From positions 1 through 37,726 of the forward strand of contig CAKOJN010000010.1 of the NCBI GenBank assembly GCA_934090685.1: a DNA stretch of 37,726 nucleotides. The letters run 5' to 3'. This DNA comes from an uncultured Bacilli bacterium (GTDB taxonomy: Bacteria > Bacillota_I > Bacilli_A > RF39 > UBA660). How positions within the stretch are numbered: the stretch's first letter is position 1; every line of letters begins with the position of its first letter. Under the pieces are notes generated by a model. It was given only the letters and a program-made list of their open reading frames with translations, was not told the origin of the DNA and made no database searches. Below are positions 16,453 to 24,540 of this stretch, piece after piece. Both the position numbers and the translations under genes were made by a program.

Positions 16453-16981
16453 GATATTTATAAAAAATGTAAATGACTTTTCTTATGAATATAAAGAGGC
16501 TATTTATGAATTACTTGATGATAGTCATAAAAAGATTGTTGATTTAAAAAAGAATAGAATAGTATCATATTGTATGATATATAATTATCTTAAAGAAAAT
16601 AATATTAATCAAAGTCTTAATGATATAGGATATTCTAGAAACGGGAAACCTTTATTAAATGGTTTTAAATTTAGTATTTCTAATAAAGATGATATATATG
16701 TTTTAGCAGTATCTTCATATGATATTGGTGTTGATATAGAAAGAATTATTAAGTACGATAAGAAAATATTTAAATATTTTTATACTGAGAATGAGAAAAA
16801 GATTGTAAAAAATAATGAAGATTTTTTTAAAATATTTACTTTAAAAGAATCGTATATTAAGATGAATGATTCTTATTTTGATTCATTTAAATCGGATGAT
16901 TACAATAATTATTATAATAAAACAATGATTTATAAAGATTATATTATTTCGTATGTAATATCAAAGCGAAAAAAAATATAA
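16442..16981 (+). CDS. 4'-phosphopantetheinyl transferase (Sfp-type)
   Basis: A 179-residue, somewhat short member of the Sfp superfamily that attaches phosphopantetheine from CoA to carrier proteins. The magnesium-binding motif is GVDIERI (D98, E100), the upstream strand is GKPLLNGFKFSIS, and the second motif FTLKESYIK (K135, E136) replaces the usual W-x-x-KEA. The start is a GTG (16442) within the end of the preceding gene, with GAAGGA 11 bases upstream. Its place in the operon points to the carrier protein three genes upstream as its target. Standard dlt operons usually lack their own transferase, so this one is self-sufficient. Confidence 0.85.
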   Translation: METKIFIKNVNDFSYEYKEAIYELLDDSHKKIVDLKKNRIVSYCMIYNYLKENNINQSLNDIGYSRNGKPLLNGFKFSISNKDDIYVLAVSSYDIGVDIERIIKYDKKIFKYFYTENEKKIVKNNEDFFKIFTLKESYIKMNDSYFDSFKSDDYNNYYNKTMIYKDYIISYVISKRKKI

Positions 16982-17007
16982 TCTTTTTATTTATTATTTA
17001 AAACATA

Positions 17008-17036
17008 TTGAATTTTTTTAAATACTAATATATAAT
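17008..17036 (+). promoter_or_regulatory. Sigma-A promoter of operon A (EAL-like/TasA-like/SipW)
   Basis: TTGAAT (17008-17013), a 17-base spacer, and a perfect TATAAT (17031-17036). The expected start of transcription near 17043 excludes the ATG at 17041 as a usable start and supports the ATG at 17068. Confidence 0.82.
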
Positions 17037-17055
17037 TGATATGTATAGTGTAGTA

Positions 17056-17062
17056 GAGGAGG
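17056..17062 (+). promoter_or_regulatory. Ribosome binding site that decides the start
   Basis: GAGGAGG, 5 bases before the ATG at 17068. Together with the promoter at 17008-17036 it fixes the start of the EAL-like gene. Confidence 0.85.
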
Positions 17063-17067
17063 TAATA

Positions 17068-18183
17068 ATGAGGTGCATAGCGAATGTTTTTTTGAAACAA
17101 AAAGCTAAATGCATTCTTAAAAATGTAGAAATACTTATTAGTCACGAAATTAAACCCTTTCCTAAAGAGATGGAAGAATTTGAAGTTTGTATTGATAAAT
17201 TTTATGAGTACTTCATGTTTGGAAGAAGGGATATAAGCAAAGCACTAGATGAGTACACTGATATTTTTGAAAAATATAATGTAACTAGTATTGTAACTAA
17301 GAGAATGCTTTTACTTATTTTTGAGAATGTTGTTGATTATTTGGATTTAATTGACAATCCTGAACTATTTAATTGGTATTATTTAGTTGCTAAGTTAATA
17401 CTATTAAATTTAATATTTGAAGAGTATTCTAATTCGATTACTGAAAAGAAATATAGTTATGATGTTATAATAGATACATTTACTAAAAGATACAGTATAT
17501 TGTTTGATGATAAAGTTAAAACTTTATTTGAAAAGAATTATACTAAACTTATAAGAAATATCAATAAAAACAATAAAGCGACGGATAAGTGTTTACATGA
17601 GTTACAAAAAAGTCCATTAAAAATTCATTATGAATTAATGGGTAAATATAATAATACTTCTTATTATGTTTCTAAAATTAATTTTGATGAAAAAGTATTT
17701 AGTGGAATAGATATAGAACATGCTTTTGATGCATTTCAAAAATATAATTATTCAATTGAATTTAAATATATTGAAGTTGAAAATATATCATTTGAAGTCA
17801 TTAAAAATGTTTTTGGTAACAAGCCTAATACATTATACTTTGTTAAACTTCCTTTTAATTTTTTTAGATTAAAGAGTAACATTAATAAATTAGTGAATAC
17901 TATTGAACCTAAAACCGCTAAATATTTTGTGTTTTTGATACCTTATGAAGATATAATTAATAAGACATCTAGAATACAAGAATTCAAAGGTTTAGGATTT
18001 AAATTAGGTGTTTACAACATGAAGGATGTGGAAACTAAATCTATTAAATTAAAGGGTATCATTGACTATCTATATTTAAGACCGTCTGAAGTATCTAATT
18101 ATAGTGGCTTATTGGAATTTGCAAAATCTATTGACACTATTGTTATAGAAAATGAGCAAAATAACTATAAAATCTATAAGTAG
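17068..18183 (+). CDS. Degenerate EAL-domain-like protein, first gene of operon A
   Basis: A 371-residue cytoplasmic protein without membrane segments. The N-terminal half is helical and unrecognised. Residues of about 205-365 follow the course of an EAL (c-di-GMP phosphodiesterase) barrel: a strand LYFVKLP, a strand YFVFLIPYED, a helix and strand ending GLGFKLGVYN where EAL proteins have the DDFG loop, then DYLYLRPS and IDTIVIEN where the KID and AEGVE strands would be. The EAL triplet and metal ligands are not visible, so enzyme activity is unlikely; it could be a c-di-GMP receptor or a structural relic. It is seven bases upstream of a TasA-like membrane protein and co-transcribed with it, which suggests a regulator of matrix or fibre production. 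The family assignment is tentative. Confidence 0.5.
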   Translation: MRCIANVFLKQKAKCILKNVEILISHEIKPFPKEMEEFEVCIDKFYEYFMFGRRDISKALDEYTDIFEKYNVTSIVTKRMLLLIFENVVDYLDLIDNPELFNWYYLVAKLILLNLIFEEYSNSITEKKYSYDVIIDTFTKRYSILFDDKVKTLFEKNYTKLIRNINKNNKATDKCLHELQKSPLKIHYELMGKYNNTSYYVSKINFDEKVFSGIDIEHAFDAFQKYNYSIEFKYIEVENISFEVIKNVFGNKPNTLYFVKLPFNFFRLKSNINKLVNTIEPKTAKYFVFLIPYEDIINKTSRIQEFKGLGFKLGVYNMKDVETKSIKLKGIIDYLYLRPSEVSNYSGLLEFAKSIDTIVIENEQNNYKIYK

Positions 18184-18190
18184 GTGATGT

Positions 18191-18886
18191 ATGAGTAGTA
18201 ATACTGAAGTAAAATTAACAGCGGAAAAAATATATAAAAAGAAAATGGTGAATAGAATAGTTAAAATGGGAATTCTTGTTTTACTACTATTATTTTCTAT
18301 TTTATATTTAATATTATATGTTGTTAACAGTAATGGATATTTTACTATTAAATTAGATAGAAATCTTAAAAGTGAAAGACATATATTGATGTCTTCTGAT
18401 TCTGAGTTTTCAGCTGAAACTGTTCAGATTAAAGCAAAAGGATTGGAGTACATGAATAATATCACTAAGGCATGGATACCAATAAAGGAAGTTATATCAA
18501 AAGAAGGCGATAATAGTGCTGATGACTATATTGCTTATACATTTTTTATTAAAAATGCTGGTGAAGAAAATGTTAGTTATAAAACTAAAATTGTAATTGA
18601 ATCAGTAATAAAGAATGTTGACGAGGCTGTTAGGGTTGCACTCTATGTAAATGGCAAAGAGAGTGTATATGCTAAGAAAGCAAAAGATGGTTCACCTGAA
18701 CCAGAAACAATACCGTTTATTTCAAATCATTTAATTATGCAGCAAGATAGGAATAATATTAAACCTGGAGAGATCGATAGATATTCGATTGTTGTATGGC
18801 TAGAGGGAAATGATCCGGAATGTATTGATGATATAATTGGTGGTGAAATGAAAATGGCCATGGTTATAACAGAAAAAACAAAATAG
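18191..18886 (+). CDS. Membrane-anchored TasA/camelysin-like protein
   Basis: A 231-residue protein with a basic tail, one transmembrane helix (24-46), and an extracellular beta-rich domain. It shares with three neighbours the motif VVWLEGNDPEC (about 204-214), followed by a terminal strand GGEMKMAMVI. The Y-x-W-F signal of the neighbours is replaced here by NGYF after the helix, so it may stay in the membrane and act as the fibre base or assembly factor, like TapA. That role is inference. Spacing to the next gene is 21 bases, and both belong to operon A. Confidence 0.6.
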   Translation: MSSNTEVKLTAEKIYKKKMVNRIVKMGILVLLLLFSILYLILYVVNSNGYFTIKLDRNLKSERHILMSSDSEFSAETVQIKAKGLEYMNNITKAWIPIKEVISKEGDNSADDYIAYTFFIKNAGEENVSYKTKIVIESVIKNVDEAVRVALYVNGKESVYAKKAKDGSPEPETIPFISNHLIMQQDRNNIKPGEIDRYSIVVWLEGNDPECIDDIIGGEMKMAMVITEKTK

Positions 18887-18907
18887 TTTTTAGGAAGGAA
18901 TTAAAAA

Positions 18908-20011
18908 ATGAACAATGAAAATGAAAATTCTGTTGTACAAGAAGAAGTTACAGTAGCTGATACTAATGTTAATGTTTCTCCTGTACAATCTGAAGTAAAA
19001 GAAGAAAAAAATGATAACAGAAAAAAAATTTTAACTGCATTTCTTATGTTAATAGTTACTGCTGTTTCATTAACTACTGCATCATATGCATGGTTCACTG
19101 AAAACACTACTGTATCTGTTGAAGACATAGAAGTTACAGTTGATGCATCAAATGGTATTCAAATTTCAACTGATGCTCAAAAATGGAAAGCTAATATTAC
19201 AAATACTGATATTTTAGCAGGGTACACTGGTGCGACTAACCAATTACCAAGTAAATTATCTCCAGTATCTACTATCGGTGATGTTGAAACTACTACTGGA
19301 TTTATGAAAATGTTTAAAGGTAATTTAATTGCAGATGCAACAATACCTAGTGGTTATAGATTAGAAGCTACTAGAAGTACTGAAGCAGCTGGTACTAATG
19401 GTGCTGCAGGAACTGAAGGAGACTTTGTTGCTTTTGATTTATTTGTTTTGGCAACTCAAGCTACATCAATTTACTTAACTGGTTCATCAGATGTTGTAAC
19501 TAGTGGAACTGATAAAGGACTTAAAAATGCCGCTAGACTAGCATTCTTGTATCAAGGTAGTACTACAGCAGGAAACTATACAACTGCTAGGACTTTAAAA
19601 GGAGCCTCATCACATAGTGCCGGTACTACATCAAATGTAATTTGGGAACCAAATTCAACAACTCATACTGATTATGGTATTGCGCAAGCAGCCAGCTATG
19701 GTAAGACTATAACTGATGGTCAAGCAGTTACTCCTTATCATGGTATTAAAGCTGATATAACTGCTGAAAATAAAGTTGATTATACAGCAACAACTGATAC
19801 TTACTTTGATGCAGTAACTCCTGATATATTAACAACAGTTGGAAATGGTGCTAATAGCACATTACCATTCAATTTAGCTGTTGGTATTAATAAAATAAGA
19901 GTATATGCTTGGATAGAAGGACAAGATTACGATTGTGAAAATAATGCATCTGGAACAAAAGTTGTCTTTAGATTCCAAATTGCTAAGGCAACAGCAGTAC
20001 CTGGCGCATAA
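18908..20011 (+). CDS. TasA/camelysin-like protein with SipW-dependent signal
   Basis: A 367-residue secreted protein. A 40-residue acidic cytoplasmic leader precedes a hydrophobic segment (40-58) that ends ASYAWFTENT (59-67). This is the alternate signal type cleaved by SipW, most likely after the Ala at 61. The mature part is Thr/Ala/Gly rich and beta-strand-like, with AWIEGQDYDC (about 341-350) near the end, the motif shared with the neighbouring paralogues. It is directly followed by its presumed peptidase (16 bases). In Bacillus, TasA and camelysin with this signal form amyloid-like surface fibres, so this is the likely main fibre subunit. AGGAAGGA precedes the ATG. Confidence 0.78.
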   Translation: MNNENENSVVQEEVTVADTNVNVSPVQSEVKEEKNDNRKKILTAFLMLIVTAVSLTTASYAWFTENTTVSVEDIEVTVDASNGIQISTDAQKWKANITNTDILAGYTGATNQLPSKLSPVSTIGDVETTTGFMKMFKGNLIADATIPSGYRLEATRSTEAAGTNGAAGTEGDFVAFDLFVLATQATSIYLTGSSDVVTSGTDKGLKNAARLAFLYQGSTTAGNYTTARTLKGASSHSAGTTSNVIWEPNSTTHTDYGIAQAASYGKTITDGQAVTPYHGIKADITAENKVDYTATTDTYFDAVTPDILTTVGNGANSTLPFNLAVGINKIRVYAWIEGQDYDCENNASGTKVVFRFQIAKATAVPGA

Positions 20012-20027
20012 TTGATGGAGGTATAAA

Positions 20028-20582
20028 ATGAAAGGGAAAAAGATATTAAAAGTTGTTTTGAATGTAATAATTTGGATTATTATCGTTTTAGCAGCTACAG
20101 TAACATTAATTACGTTAACTACTCGTGAAAAGGGTGTTTCTAATATAATGGGATACGTTCCATTAAATATACAAACTGGATCAATGGAACCTACAATCAA
20201 AACAGGTGATTTAATTATTACTAAAAAATATGATGGTAATACTAAACTTAAAGAAGGAGAAGTAATTTCATTCTTTGCGCGTGAAAATGATACTACTATA
20301 ATTAAAACTCACCGTGTAAAAACAGTTTTAGATGTAAATGGTATGACTTCTTATGTAACAAGGGGTGATAACAACACTGCTGATGATGAACAACAAGTTG
20401 CTCCTGGAGATATAATATCAACATGGGATGGTGCTAGAATACCTGTTTTAGGCGATGTTCTATCATTCTTAAAGACAAAGACTGGTTTCTTTGTATGCAT
20501 TATATTACCATTAGCTGCATTCTTTATTTATCAATTATATAAATTTATAATGGTTTTATTAGATTATAAAAAAGGTAAATGA
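20028..20582 (+). CDS. sipW: SipW-type signal peptidase I
   Basis: A 184-residue ER-type signal peptidase (S26B). It has an N-terminal helix at 9-30 and a C-terminal helix at about 153-178. The catalytic Ser is S52 in TGSMEP, the His is H95 in IKTHRV, and the acidic residues are D114 in TRGDNN and D119/D120. This set matches B. subtilis SipW. It is the last gene of operon A, 16 bases after its likely substrate, and is followed by a strong terminator. It would process the SYAWF-type signals of operon A and possibly of operon B. Confidence 0.92.
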   Translation: MKGKKILKVVLNVIIWIIIVLAATVTLITLTTREKGVSNIMGYVPLNIQTGSMEPTIKTGDLIITKKYDGNTKLKEGEVISFFARENDTTIIKTHRVKTVLDVNGMTSYVTRGDNNTADDEQQVAPGDIISTWDGARIPVLGDVLSFLKTKTGFFVCIILPLAAFFIYQLYKFIMVLLDYKKGK

Positions 20583-20595
20583 TTTGTTAATATAT

Positions 20596-20620
20596 AAGAA
20601 AGAGAAATCTTTCTTTTTTT
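20596..20620 (+). terminator. Rho-independent terminator of operon A
   Basis: An 8-base perfect stem, AAGAAAGA (20596-20603) with TCTTTCTT (20608-20615), a GAAA tetraloop and a T-run. It separates the EAL/TasA/SipW operon from the AAA+/LRR operon. Confidence 0.88.
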
Positions 20621-20661
20621 ATTGGTTTTGTGTTTATTTTTATCTTTATATATGTTAAAAT

Positions 20662-20676
20662 TATAATGAGTATAAT
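20662..20676 (+). promoter_or_regulatory. Candidate -10 boxes of operon B
   Basis: Two TATAAT hexamers, at 20662-20667 and 20671-20676, lie between the operon A terminator and the GTG start at 20698. Neither has a clear -35 box, which may mean activator dependence or a weak promoter. Confidence 0.4.
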
Positions 20677-20697
20677 GAATAAGAATAGAGGTGTAGT

Positions 20698-22260
20698 GTG
20701 GCGACTTATATAAGATTTCTATATGATTTTATGGAGCAGTTCTTTTCTGGGATAATTAACATATTTATGGGAATTGTCAAGGGAATTGGAAAGATGTTTA
20801 ATTTTAAAGCGTATTTGAAGATTTTGAAAGAATATTCTTCTGAATTTTCAGTTGGACAATGGATATTAGTTGGTCTTGCTGTACTACTTGTGTTTGCTTT
20901 TTTAGCAGGCATCGTGTTCTTAATCATTACTTTAATAAAAAAATATTTAAGATTTAGAAAAACTTTAGTTGAACAAGAAAGCTTACTTGAAGAAGTTGCT
21001 AAGTTAGATAGAGATGTTATAAGACTTAATCAAGAAAAAGAAGAATTATATGCATTAAAGGTAAGCCAAATAGGTTTGAAACCTCAAGAAAGTGCTACTT
21101 TAAATATTGATGAAGTTAATGACATAAAAGGTGAAAATGAAGAAAATTCTTCTGAAGAAGAAGTTATTAATCCTGAAACTACTAGTAGATTCTTTAAACT
21201 TACTCAAATAGATGAAGAGTATGATGGCAAAACACCTGAGAATTTTGGTAATACATTTACTCTTGAAGAGTTGTGTGACACATTCAGAAATTTTGCAGCT
21301 AGTAAAATGAAATTATATTACAAAGTTAAAATTATTAGATTATTTGTGGCTGCACTTGGAGCAACTAGACTTGTAATTTTGCAAGGTATTTCTGGTACAG
21401 GTAAAACATCTCTTCCATATGCTTGGGGTAAATTTATAAGTAGAGACGCAACTATTGCATCAGTACAACCATCTTGGAGAGATAGAACTGAGTTATTCGG
21501 ATACTTCAACGAATTTACTAAAAAGTTTAATGAAACCGAAGTTTTAAAAGCAATGTATGAAGCAAGTTACAATGATGAAATGTATTTAACAATTCTTGAT
21601 GAAATGAATATAGCGCGTGTTGAATATTATTTTGCAGAAATGCTATCTATATTAGAGATGCCTTCTCGTGATGAGTGGGTAATAGACTTAGTACCAAATG
21701 TTTGGCCAAATGATCCAAAACACTTGCCTGATGGTAAATTAAAAATACCAGATAACATGTGGTACATAGGTACAATCAACAATGATGACTCAACATTTAT
21801 GGTTACAGATAAGGTATATGACCGTGCGATGCCTATTGATATAAATGATAAAGGCCAAGTATTTGATGCACCAGCTACTGAAGGAATAAAAATAAATAGC
21901 TCTTATTTAGAAAACTTGTTTAAAAAAGCAAAAGAAGAACATCCTGTATCACAGGAAACATTAGATAAACTTGAAGATATGGATAATTATGTTATTGAAC
22001 ATTTTAGACTTGCCTTTGGTAACCGTATTGTAAAACATATCAAAGAGTTCGTTCCGGTGTATGTAGCATGTGGTGGGACTGAACTTGATGGATTTGATTA
22101 TATACTTTGTAAAAAAGTATTAAGAAAGTTTGAACAATTAAATTTATCATTCATCAGAGATGAGATTGATGGATTTGTTAAATTCTTAGATAAAACATTT
22201 GGAAAAGAAAATATGACTGAATGTAAAGAATATTTAGCTAGACTTAAAAAAGCAATGTAG
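20698..22260 (+). CDS. Membrane-anchored McrB-like AAA+ NTPase
   Basis: A 520-residue protein that joins a membrane N-terminus to an McrB-type AAA+ motor. Residues 1-50 are amphipathic, 54-80 form a transmembrane helix, and 85-120 a coiled coil; an acidic linker follows. The motor has Walker A GISGTGKT (230-237), the McrB-specific SVQPSWRDRTELFGYFN (255-271), Walker B TILDEMN (298-304) followed by IARVEYYF, the sensor GTINNDD (358-364), and the DR motif with R376. In McrB the N-terminal part recognises modified DNA; here it is replaced by a membrane anchor, so DNA restriction is unlikely. A GTG start with GAGGTG upstream begins operon B. The next gene encodes a DUF2357-type partner. I infer a membrane-bound remodelling motor. 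Confidence 0.88.
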   Translation: MATYIRFLYDFMEQFFSGIINIFMGIVKGIGKMFNFKAYLKILKEYSSEFSVGQWILVGLAVLLVFAFLAGIVFLIITLIKKYLRFRKTLVEQESLLEEVAKLDRDVIRLNQEKEELYALKVSQIGLKPQESATLNIDEVNDIKGENEENSSEEEVINPETTSRFFKLTQIDEEYDGKTPENFGNTFTLEELCDTFRNFAASKMKLYYKVKIIRLFVAALGATRLVILQGISGTGKTSLPYAWGKFISRDATIASVQPSWRDRTELFGYFNEFTKKFNETEVLKAMYEASYNDEMYLTILDEMNIARVEYYFAEMLSILEMPSRDEWVIDLVPNVWPNDPKHLPDGKLKIPDNMWYIGTINNDDSTFMVTDKVYDRAMPIDINDKGQVFDAPATEGIKINSSYLENLFKKAKEEHPVSQETLDKLEDMDNYVIEHFRLAFGNRIVKHIKEFVPVYVACGGTELDGFDYILCKKVLRKFEQLNLSFIRDEIDGFVKFLDKTFGKENMTECKEYLARLKKAM

Positions 22261-22273
22261 AAAGGAATAAAAG

Positions 22274-23383
22274 ATGAACAAAGAAAACTTATTAAATTTA
22301 ATTAGTGATACTGATGAAAAAGCGTTTGAACAATTTATAGGCGCTAATGAATCTAAAGTTGTAATCGATTCATCTTTTAAAAGTATTGAATATGACTATT
22401 CTTGGATAAATAAGATAGAAGATACACTTGTATATTTAGATAATATTGTTAGAAATCCTAAAAAATTTATAATGCAAGAGGAAGAAGTAGTTCCTGTTGA
22501 GAAAGCTAAAAAGATTAGTCAAGAGACAATTAAGCATTTAGCACAGCATACAAACTTAATACAAGATGTTGATGAGGATGGTACAATCACTCCTAGTAAA
22601 GTATTAAATGTTAATAAAGAAGAAAGTTTCGATATATATGAAAATAGATTTATTATATCTCTTCTTAATAACTTGAATTACTTTTTTCAATTAAGAAAAG
22701 AAGTGACTAAAAGCGGAAGTTTTGCAAATAAAAAAAGAGTAATGACTTATACTGGAAAAACTAAAATTGATAAAGATGAAGTCAATATAACTGTTAATTT
22801 AGAATCTAGTTCTAGTGAGGATTTATCTGGTGTATCAGGTGGTGGAAATATAGAAGAGAGGCTTGCTAAGATTGAAATGGTTGTCTCTGACTTTTTAAAA
22901 ACACCATTTTGTAAAGAACTTGTTAATGCTGTACCTGTAAAATCTCCGATTAGAAAAACTAATACGATTCTTAAAAATCCTAACTTTCAAAAAGCACTTG
23001 AATTATGGGAATTTATTGAACAATATGATGTAAAAGATAAAAAAGAAGTTGATAGCCAAGATCAAAAAGTAGATGACCTAGAAACAAAAAAATATTTAGA
23101 TAGTTCATTCTTTATGGATTATGTTATTTTAAACCTTTCTGAGAAGAAGAAAACAAAAGAAGAAAGAGTTATGAATAGATATGCTTTAAAAAAACTCATG
23201 GACGAGTTCTTAGCAAGTAATAGACAATATTCTTTAAAAGATTTCAAAAAACTATTATCAGAAGAGTTTAAACAAGCAAAGAAGAAAGAAGAAAAAACTG
23301 ATAAAGAAATAATAAAGAAATTTGAACATCTAATAAAAGAATATAAAAAGAATAAACAAAAAGCATTAGATAATTTGAGGTAA
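22274..23383 (+). CDS. DUF2357-like (McrC-type) partner without recognisable nuclease
   Basis: A 369-residue soluble protein encoded 13 bases after the McrB-like ATPase. The DUF2357 core is recognised by SFDIYENRFIISLLNNL (about 117-133) and by SPIRKTNTILKNPNFQKALELW (from about 222), both typical of proteins paired with McrB-like NTPases. Such proteins usually end in a PD-(D/E)XK nuclease. Here, after the core there is only a charged, Lys/Glu-rich helical tail (about 255-369) with no D...ExK pattern. It therefore probably acts as an adaptor that stimulates the ATPase, not as an endonuclease. AAGGAA precedes the ATG. Confidence 0.72.
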   Translation: MNKENLLNLISDTDEKAFEQFIGANESKVVIDSSFKSIEYDYSWINKIEDTLVYLDNIVRNPKKFIMQEEEVVPVEKAKKISQETIKHLAQHTNLIQDVDEDGTITPSKVLNVNKEESFDIYENRFIISLLNNLNYFFQLRKEVTKSGSFANKKRVMTYTGKTKIDKDEVNITVNLESSSSEDLSGVSGGGNIEERLAKIEMVVSDFLKTPFCKELVNAVPVKSPIRKTNTILKNPNFQKALELWEFIEQYDVKDKKEVDSQDQKVDDLETKKYLDSSFFMDYVILNLSEKKKTKEERVMNRYALKKLMDEFLASNRQYSLKDFKKLLSEEFKQAKKKEEKTDKEIIKKFEHLIKEYKKNKQKALDNLR

Positions 23384-23385
23384 AA

Positions 23386-24540
23386 ATGGATAAACAAACA
23401 AGCAAGAAAATTTATAGTACAATAGTTAAACTTATAGCAATAATTGTTTCTATATTTGTTTTTTCTTATGCTTGGTTTGTTGTGAATAAAGAAAATTATT
23501 TAGAAAATATCGAAGTTGGAACAGTAAAATCCAATAATTTACAAATATCACAAAGTGGTGAAGATGGGTGGGGTTCTGTTCTTAGTATAAAGTCTTTAAA
23601 TGAATTTGTATTTAATGATGAAGTAACTAGTAATGGAATTAGTTTTTATAAAGCATCTAGTAAAGATGATAATGGTATGCCAATAAAATTAGTGAATGCT
23701 GTTGCTAATCAAGATTATTTGGACTTTGATTTATGGTTTAAAAATGATTCTAACATATCAATATATCTTGATAAAAAATCTTCAGTTTATCCACAATGTT
23801 GTACTAATGTCAAAGATGCAGTTCTAAATCTAAACAGCACTAGAGATGATATAGTAAGAGTTAGTAGTTATGGTGATTTTAGCAGAGACTTAATAGCAGG
23901 AGCAGTAAGAGTTGCTTTTATAAATTATAACTACAATGAAGAAACTAATAGTTATGATTTAGAAGATAAACCTGTTTATATTTGGGCACCAAATAGAAAT
24001 TATGAAATTATATACAAGAATGGATATTATGATTTCAATATTGATTCTACTAATTATGAAACTTATACTTATATGCGATATGTAAATTCCACTTTATTTA
24101 AAGAAACTAAATTGACAAATGTAAAAGATGTAATAAATGCATCATACTCATCTAAAAGTAGTTCAGGCGACAAAAAAATATTTGAGATTAAAAGTTCAGG
24201 TGAAGAAGTAAAATCTGGGTTGAAGGTAAGAATCTGGGTTGAAGGAAATGATAGAGAAGCAGTTGAAGCATTGAAAGGCGGGCAATTTAAATTTAATTTA
24301 TCATTTGTAGGATTTACTAAAGAAGAAAATAACAAAGTTCCTTCTATTACAGTTGAAAATAATGTACTAGTAGGTTTAGATGAAACCATGGAATATTCAA
24401 CTGATAGTGGCATTAATTGGATTAGTTATAAATCTGGCACTGAAGTTACTTTAGATAATAGACAAATTCTAGTTAGATATATGGAAACAGATGATTATCT
24501 TGCTTCTTCCTATGTAGTGGTAGGAGGTAATAATGAGTAA
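23386..24540 (+). CDS. Secreted TasA-like protein with SipW-type signal and DUF4073-like end
   Basis: A 384-residue exported protein. A hydrophobic segment (10-27) ends in FSYAWFVVN (26-34), the SipW-type signal. The mature domain is beta-rich and has WVEGND (about 284-289), the family motif, although the following Cys is missing here. Residues of about 310-384 form a separate domain (VGLDETMEYSTDSGINW) resembling DUF4073, found in Gram-positive surface proteins. It starts 2 bases after the DUF2357 gene stop and overlaps the next gene by 8 bases, so it is firmly in operon B. Confidence 0.72.
   Translation: MDKQTSKKIYSTIVKLIAIIVSIFVFSYAWFVVNKENYLENIEVGTVKSNNLQISQSGEDGWGSVLSIKSLNEFVFNDEVTSNGISFYKASSKDDNGMPIKLVNAVANQDYLDFDLWFKNDSNISIYLDKKSSVYPQCCTNVKDAVLNLNSTRDDIVRVSSYGDFSRDLIAGAVRVAFINYNYNEETNSYDLEDKPVYIWAPNRNYEIIYKNGYYDFNIDSTNYETYTYMRYVNSTLFKETKLTNVKDVINASYSSKSSSGDKKIFEIKSSGEEVKSGLKVRIWVEGNDREAVEALKGGQFKFNLSFVGFTKEENNKVPSITVENNVLVGLDETMEYSTDSGINWISYKSGTEVTLDNRQILVRYMETDDYLASSYVVVGGNNE

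Noticed and set aside
17041..17067. Upstream ATG at 17041 as start of the EAL-like gene
   Set aside because: It lies 4 bases after the -10 box, before or at the transcription start, and the strong GAGGAGG serves the ATG at 17068.
20698..23383. A standard McrBC restriction or anti-phage system
   Set aside because: No DNA-recognition domain on the ATPase, no visible nuclease motif on the partner, and no methyltransferase or other defence genes nearby. The genes are co-transcribed with SipW substrates. A defence role is not excluded but has little support.
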